A DNA stretch of 64,000 bases, from the NCBI RefSeq assembly GCF_036038375.1, contig NZ_CP107935.1, positions 10,230,001-10,294,000 of the forward strand. Reading direction: 5' to 3'. This DNA is from Streptomyces sp. NBC_00414. GTDB lineage: Bacteria > Actinomycetota > Actinomycetes > Streptomycetales > Streptomycetaceae. Position 1 is the first letter of the stretch, and the number at the start of each line of letters is the position of its first letter. The notes under the pieces are model-generated. The model was given only the letters and a program-made list of their open reading frames with translations. It was not told the origin of the DNA and ran no database searches. Positions 61,301 to 64,000 of this stretch are shown in pieces. Made by a program: the position numbers and the translations under genes.

Positions 61301-62430
61301 TCAACTGGGGCTTCTGGGACAGCGTGGGCATGGTGGCCCGCAAGGAACAGCAGGAAGACCGCACCCTCCTGCCCCAGGGCATGTCCTCCTTCAGCCCCGA
61401 CGACGGCTTCGCCGTCCTGGGCGGCATCCTCGCCGAAGGGCGCCTGCACACCGCCGTCCTGCGCGCCGACTGGCCCGCCTGGGCACGCGCCTACCCGACG
61501 GCGGCCACCGCGCCGCTGCTGCAGCACCTCACCGCCACGAGCCGCCCGGCCGCGTCCGGCCCGGCCGACCCGGCACCGGTCATCGCAGCCCCGGCCCCGG
61601 CGGTGCCCGCACCCGTCGCGGTAGAGACACCCGCCCCGAGCAAGCCCGCGTCGAAGCCCACACCCGCCGCGACGCCGAAGAAGGCCCGCATCCCCGCCCC
61701 CCGGTCGGCCGACGCCGCGCAGACACCCGAAGCCGTCGCGTCGAGCACGGAACTGCTGGAGTCGGTCAAGCGGGAAGTGGCCGTGGTGATGGGTCTGAAG
61801 CCCGAGCGACTCAACGTCAGCCGACCGTTGAACCGGCTCGGTATGGATTCGCTGATGGCGGTGGAGCTGCGCAACCGCATCCAGCGCGAATATCAGGTGA
61901 AGCTGCCGATGGTGCAGCTGTTGAAGGACGGCACGATCACCACGGTCGTCCAGGCCCTGGCCGCCGAACTCAACTCCGCCAACCCCTCGGCCTCCCAGCC
62001 CGAGACAGCGCCTGCCCCGGCAACCCCCGCAGCGGCGGCCCCGGCAGCTCCCCGTGTGCCCGCACCGGCAGCCGTATCCCCGGTCCCGGTCCAGCCCGAG
62101 AAGACCGCCGCTCCGCAGCCGAAGCCGGAACTGCAGGCGCAGCCGGTCGAGGACGACGCGGCACCGGTCAACGGCACCGACGACACGGTGCTGGCCTTCG
62201 TAAAGGAAGCGGTGGCGGTCGTGATGGGGCTGCGAGCGGAGCGACTCAACGTCAGCCGGCCGTTGAACCGGCTCGGTATGGATTCGCTGATGGCGGTGGA
62301 GCTGCGCAACCGCATCGAGCGGGAGTACCAGGTGAAGCTGCCGATGGTGCAGCTCTTGAAGGACGGCACGATCACCACGGTCGTCCAGGCGCTGACCGCC
62401 GAACTCAACTCAGCCAACGCCTCGGCCTGA
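55321..62430 (+). CDS. Type I polyketide synthase, single fully reducing module with tandem ACPs
   Basis: 2,369 residues from ATG 55321. Order: KS (DTACSS with Cys185, HGTGTS His321, NIGHAEAAAG His360), AT (GHSMGES Ser637; the substrate-loop motif is FASH at 737-740), DH (H952RIQD956TIILP, so the usual Gly of HxxxGxxxxP is Asp; second motif DASGH at 1123-1127), structural half of KR, ER (GVNYRDVLLTLGMYPG near 1502, NADPH loop ATGGTGLAAL near 1611), KR (GTYLVTGGAGGIGG, Ser-x-GYAAGN with Tyr1970) and two ACPs (GMDSL, Ser2177 and Ser2322). There is no thioesterase and no docking region, so it probably works iteratively to make a saturated chain, or hands over to the neighbouring KAS III-like protein. 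Domain set resembles the PKS of arsenic-linked clusters in S. coelicolor/S. lividans. It is the first gene of a unit including the KAS III-like gene. Confidence 0.97.
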   Translation: MPHDPTPAADPVCEPIAIIGMAGRFADATSPQELWKMLLEGRDAITEIPSERYDIDAVYDPAPRTPGRTVSRWGGLLRDIDAFDAEFFGVSPREADRMDPQQRLLLETAYEALEDAGQSAARLAGSDAGVFVGQLGGDYWHLQYDRRDQLDLYAMTGAASRAITSGRLSYAFDLRGPSFTVDTACSSALVAVHNAVQALRLGECHLAIAGGVNIVLLPEEGVVYSGAGMLASDGRCKFGDASGDGFVRSDGIGAVILKPLKAALADGDRIRAVIRGSAIGNDGQSSGYLVTPAVEGQRDVLVRAYTNAGIDPADVDYIEAHGTGTSVGDPVELQALADVIGPRASDERCLVGSIKTNIGHAEAAAGIAGLIKAVLCLENGTVPPNLHLNNPNPAVAWDELPLQIPTQATALPDRGRPYVAAVSSFGFSGTNAHLVLEAAPAPQAEAPQDQEPARTELLTLSALSPEALVDAARRMADHLTGDGAAQSLRDISHSAALRRTLHDARLAVPVDNHSEAADALRAFADGQDEPGLSYSDYTDPTSPPRIAFVFPGQGSQWVGMGRQLLNTEPVFHDVMRECDAAIRTETGWSVIDLLRFGDEDRFKELDVIQPTLWAMEIALAQLWRSWGVEPDVVIGHSMGESAAAYIAGSLSLTDAAAVICRRSRLAKRLSGRGTMAWVGLPAEEAARALAGYEDKVAVAAINSPTSTLLSGDGDALAKVLADLDTREVANRRVNVDFASHCPQMDALRDDLLAELAHLNPGPGTIPLHSTLLNEVIDGSAMNADYWVRNIRQPVDFVGAIRGQLALGDTVFIEVSPHPLLVNGIRETGRADGQEVTAVGSLRRQDDERGCLLTFAASLHTAGVPLDFEALIGPGSYVALPTYPWQRTRHWLDPAPKAAEPSAPTLADAATPRPSTAAAASHPLLGTELAGEGTTRIWQGPLDLTRNAYLRDHRIQDTIILPGTAHLELVGTASRIVLGDGALSLADVHYHRALFLEESAPPPQVRVVATPAADGSLHCSIHSRDTDTDSVDWTLHTEATARPLTAQAAAGAEPLDAIRGRCGEHQDAADFYPWNAERGNQWNGAFQGVAELWRTDGEVLAHLICPAELREGLEQHHFHPALLDASGHSMAAARPLTAPGEEGVFVLGGIDEVRFFGRPTASMHSHARLLPAPREDSFSADIDIRDDDGRLLAQMRGLRLQYLAGHVPAPLTPHHEDTTVTATEAVPPVPASGGQESWLHTLAWEAAPHQGSAIARQPDGFWLVLTDSGPTGRALIRELTWRGERVIAITAAAGRMAGAGERYRLDPANPDHYVDTLADIAREGTCRGVIHLWALDAQVGLDATATEIGRTQLLTGHSVLHLMRALDKHSLGHPPLWLITQLAQSTSPADTVRNPFQAPLWGLGRTLAAETPALSPRLVDLDRSPDSIPALADLLQNPDTEDQTALRDGQRLAARLRPAPAADDGPRNLSLPTPGVLDDLGLQPAAHQPLGPDDVRIQVAHAGVNYRDVLLTLGMYPGQDDQPPTLGWECAGTVTETGSRVTDVAVGDEVIAFADGSLASEVVTRACLTAPKPARLTSAQAATLPASYLTAYHALHDLARIDRGDKILIHSATGGTGLAALNVARWKGARIYATAGSDAKRQLLAKLGVDRVADSRSLDFADTFRPAAGENGFDVILNTLAGEAIPTNLSLMAPYGHYLELSKRDILDDNPLPLGAFARNLSFHAVDVVHMIQNAPERAGRILRAAAALVERGDLQPLPHTEFPADQAADAFRLMAQSRHTGKIVLSFSHHTAANAPSAARTPAVAIHGEGTYLVTGGAGGIGGRLALWLADQGARHLLLTGRSPLPASGTPLPPDHPHAAALAVLDELAERGVSVQYEAADVADHHAMQGLLTGRHRQGLPPVRGVFHAAGVIDYAPLSDMTPADLDTVLAAKVSGAWNLHRLLQDKEVDAFVLFSSGSAILSSPMLGGYAAGNAFLDALAHHRNAHGRPATVINWGFWDSVGMVARKEQQEDRTLLPQGMSSFSPDDGFAVLGGILAEGRLHTAVLRADWPAWARAYPTAATAPLLQHLTATSRPAASGPADPAPVIAAPAPAVPAPVAVETPAPSKPASKPTPAATPKKARIPAPRSADAAQTPEAVASSTELLESVKREVAVVMGLKPERLNVSRPLNRLGMDSLMAVELRNRIQREYQVKLPMVQLLKDGTITTVVQALAAELNSANPSASQPETAPAPATPAAAAPAAPRVPAPAAVSPVPVQPEKTAAPQPKPELQAQPVEDDAAPVNGTDDTVLAFVKEAVAVVMGLRAERLNVSRPLNRLGMDSLMAVELRNRIEREYQVKLPMVQLLKDGTITTVVQALTAELNSANASA
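61786..62414 (+). repeat. Nearly identical tandem ACP-coding duplication
   Basis: The DNA around the two ACP serine codons repeats at an offset of 435 bases: from GAGCGACTCAACGTCAGCC to the end of GCCGAACTCAACTC, about 165 bases, differ at only a dozen or so positions, most of them silent. The spacers between the ACPs (Ala/Pro/Thr-rich) are unrelated. This indicates a recent duplication or gene conversion. Confidence 0.9.
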
Positions 62431-62459
62431 CCGAGCGACAGACGAGGATCGAGCCACCC

Positions 62460-63497
62460 GTGAAGACCACAGACATCCGCATAGCCGGTCTCGGCACCTA
62501 CATCCCCGAGATCGTCGACGCCCGAAAGGCCGTCGCACTCGGCCTGTACGACGCCGACGACTACGAGTGGTACGGCTGGACCGGCGCGGCCGTCGCCGAC
62601 GACATGCCCGCACCCGACATGGCCGTCGCCGCAGCCCGCCAGGCCATGGAACGCTCCCAGACCCACCCGCACGACATCGACATGCACATCCACGCCTGCG
62701 GGCACGAGCAGGGCCCCGAGGGCTGGTCACCGCAGCACTACATCCTGCGCCACATCACCGACCGCGACGTGCCGTCCTTCCGCGTCTGGCAGGCCTGCAG
62801 CGGCCTGATCGGCTCGCTGGAACTGGCCGCCTGCTACCTCCAGGCCGTCCCCGAGCGCAGCACCGCCCTGCTCACCGGCGCCGACAACGTCGGCACCCCG
62901 AACTTCAACCGGTGGGCCTTCGGCATCCAGAACGGCGTACTGGGCGACGCCGGCAGCGCCGTCCTTCTGTCCAAGGCCGACGGCTTCGCCAGCCTGCTGT
63001 CCATCAACACCGGCTCCACCGCCGAGGTCGAGGAGCAGTACCGGGGCGCCGAGCCGCTCTTCCCCCCGTCGTTGACGGTGGGACGCAGCATGGACTTCAA
63101 GGAACGTCTGGCCGCCGCCGGCGGACTGGAGGAGACCGTCGCAGAGGTCGTACGCCGCCAGGGCGAACTGCGGACCGAGATAGCCCTGCGCACCCTGGCC
63201 GAAGCCGGCCTCGAACCGGCGGACGTCGCCCGCGTCGCCCACGTCTTCACCGGTCAGGAGAGCTACCTCAAGGTCATCCTCGATCCGATGGGCCTCTCGA
63301 CCGACCTGGGACTGCTCGAATTCGGCCGCAACCTCGGCCACCTGACGGTCAACGACCAGATCGTCGGCCTCGACCATCTCGTCGCCACCAGCCAGGTCGG
63401 GCCGGGCGACCACGTCCTCATCGTCGCCCACGGCGGCGGAGTCTCCATCACCTGCGCCGTCGTACGCATCGACCACCGACCCCACTGGGCCCAGTAG
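62460..63497 (+). CDS. KAS III-like protein without the usual His/Asn pair
   Basis: 345 residues from GTG 62460, 29 bases after the PKS stop. The fold and nucleophile are there (VWQACSGLIGSLELA, Cys113; GDAGSAVLL). Where FabH has HQAN the chain reads HVFTGQESY (261-269), and where it has GNTSAAS it reads NLGHLTVND (291-299). A Cys with His294 and perhaps Asp299 could remain, as in KAS III relatives that transfer acyl groups to alcohols or amines instead of condensing. It probably releases or modifies the chain made by the PKS. Followed by a strong terminator. Confidence 0.9.
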   Translation: MKTTDIRIAGLGTYIPEIVDARKAVALGLYDADDYEWYGWTGAAVADDMPAPDMAVAAARQAMERSQTHPHDIDMHIHACGHEQGPEGWSPQHYILRHITDRDVPSFRVWQACSGLIGSLELAACYLQAVPERSTALLTGADNVGTPNFNRWAFGIQNGVLGDAGSAVLLSKADGFASLLSINTGSTAEVEEQYRGAEPLFPPSLTVGRSMDFKERLAAAGGLEETVAEVVRRQGELRTEIALRTLAEAGLEPADVARVAHVFTGQESYLKVILDPMGLSTDLGLLEFGRNLGHLTVNDQIVGLDHLVATSQVGPGDHVLIVAHGGGVSITCAVVRIDHRPHWAQ

Positions 63498-63506
63498 CCC
63501 GCGCTT

Positions 63507-63540
63507 CCGGGAGCCGGCCCCCATACGGGCCGGCTCCCGG
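63507..63540 (+). terminator. Terminator after the KAS III-like gene
   Basis: CCGGGAGCCGGCCC and its exact complement, 14-base stem with a 6-base loop (CCATAC), ten bases after the stop. Confidence 0.9.
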
Positions 63541-63580
63541 ATCTTCCATTTCCCGCCTCACCACCCAGGGACCTCCGGCC

Positions 63581-64000
63581 ATGCTGAACCTCGCTGCCTC
63601 ACCCTTACTCGATGCCGAACAACTCATCTCCACCTTCGGCCTGCTGGGCATCATGGCCACCGTCTTCGCGGAGTCGGGCCTGATCGTCTGCTTCTTCCTG
63701 CCCGGCGACTCGCTGCTGTTCACCGCAGGCCTGCTGGTCGCCAACGACCAGATCCTTCACCAGCCCCTATGGGTGGTCATGCTCGCCATCGCCGTCGCCG
63801 CCGTCCTGGGCGACCAGTTCGGCTATGCCTTCGGCCGCAAGATAGGCCCCGCACTGTTCAGGCGGCCCAACTCCCGCTTCTTCAAGCAGGAGAACGCCGA
63901 ACGCGCGCAGGAATTCATGCTCAAGCACGGCCCCAAAGCTCTGGTGATGGCCCGCTTCATCCCGGTGTTCCGCACCTTCATCCCCATCACCGCAGGCGTC
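63581..64000 (+). CDS. DedA-family (VTT domain) membrane protein, cut by the window edge
   Basis: First 140 residues. STFGLLGIMATVFAESGLIVCFFLPGDSLLFTAGLL carries the DedA acidic position (FAES) and the FLPGD motif; then two or three more membrane segments and the basic F[FG]R...G, with RFIPVFRTFIPITAGV, the G[FY]xxRFxPxxRTxxPxxAG motif of the family. DedA proteins are thought to scramble or transport membrane lipids such as undecaprenyl phosphate, dependent on proton-motive force. Here it could serve export or membrane handling of the polyketide product. Its own promoter should lie beyond the terminator; the rest of the gene is outside. Confidence 0.92.
   Translation, partial: MLNLAASPLLDAEQLISTFGLLGIMATVFAESGLIVCFFLPGDSLLFTAGLLVANDQILHQPLWVVMLAIAVAAVLGDQFGYAFGRKIGPALFRRPNSRFFKQENAERAQEFMLKHGPKALVMARFIPVFRTFIPITAGV

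Noticed and set aside
60801..63497. An 898-codon plus-strand frame joining the PKS end to the KAS III-like gene
   Set aside because: Its first two thirds are an out-of-frame Arg/Pro-rich shadow of the PKS; the KAS III-like part has its own GTG start after the PKS stop.
1..64000. tRNA genes or att sites at island edges
   Set aside because: No cloverleaf with a plausible T-arm or duplicated tRNA 3' end was found by eye.

Overview
The window looks like an accessory stretch of a Streptomyces (or close actinomycete) chromosome. Coding DNA is very GC-rich with G/C at third positions, GTG and TTG starts are common, purine-rich Shine-Dalgarno sequences are strong, and the families (S1E secreted protease, I36 inhibitor, ANTAR and HSP18-regulator remnants, RRQRL zinc protein, type I PKS) are typical of streptomycetes. 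No rRNA, tRNA or CRISPR array was seen. Intact genes alternate with an unusually large number of broken ones: about eighteen remnants are recognisable by sequence, many split by one or a few frameshifts. That fits a decaying chromosome arm or genomic island; base-calling errors in the assembly are the alternative and should be excluded first.

Layout. 0-9.9 kb: NmrA-type oxidoreductase and cupin protein, a graveyard of CoA-transferase, quinone-oxidoreductase, GNAT, TetR and PheT fragments, a DHFR/RibD-like reductase, an HExxH protein, an I36 inhibitor and a HAD phosphatase. 9.9-18.4 kb: LysR, broken SDRs, an F420-reductase-like protein, alpha/beta hydrolase, a TetR-controlled PNPOx-type gene, an S1E protease whose catalytic Ser is Thr, and a second TetR operon. 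18.6-21.6 kb: a small lipid-type set (KAS III facing an SDR and an enoyl-CoA hydratase). 21.7-30.7 kb: secreted or cell-surface proteins (peptidoglycan-binding, Ig-TM-ricin, sugar-binding lipoprotein, beta-trefoil), an ERI-1-like exonuclease and a Doc-like toxin-antitoxin pair with its operator.

31-44 kb: an AT-richer LuxR regulator convergent with two paralogous small secreted proteins, an integrative-element zinc-protein remnant, a MarR/epoxide-hydrolase divergon, an anti-sigma-type ATPase with an in-frame amber codon, an IS5 remnant, a GH10 xylanase lipoprotein, a SMI1/KNR4 protein, and a TetR/MFS efflux divergon whose intergenic region holds four operator-like boxes at an exact 18-bp spacing. 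44-51.7 kb: broken HSP18 regulator, htpG, methyltransferase, an unknown protein/SDR pair, ANTAR and aldo-keto reductase fragments and a MerR regulator.

51.8-64 kb (running off the right edge): a coherent locus. ArsR (CgArsR-like cysteines), a divergent SDR, an ArsO-like flavoprotein, a tiny Cys-Cys protein, a 2,369-residue single-module fully reducing PKS (KS-AT-DH-ER-KR-ACP-ACP), a KAS III-like protein without the usual His/Asn pair, and a DedA membrane protein. This matches the known theme of arsenic-linked polyketide clusters in streptomycetes (arseno-organic clusters of S. coelicolor/S. lividans, bisenarsan type) and is the most interesting part of the window. The genes that would prove it (AroA-like and phosphoglycerate-mutase-like C-As chemistry, arsenite efflux) would lie outside the window.
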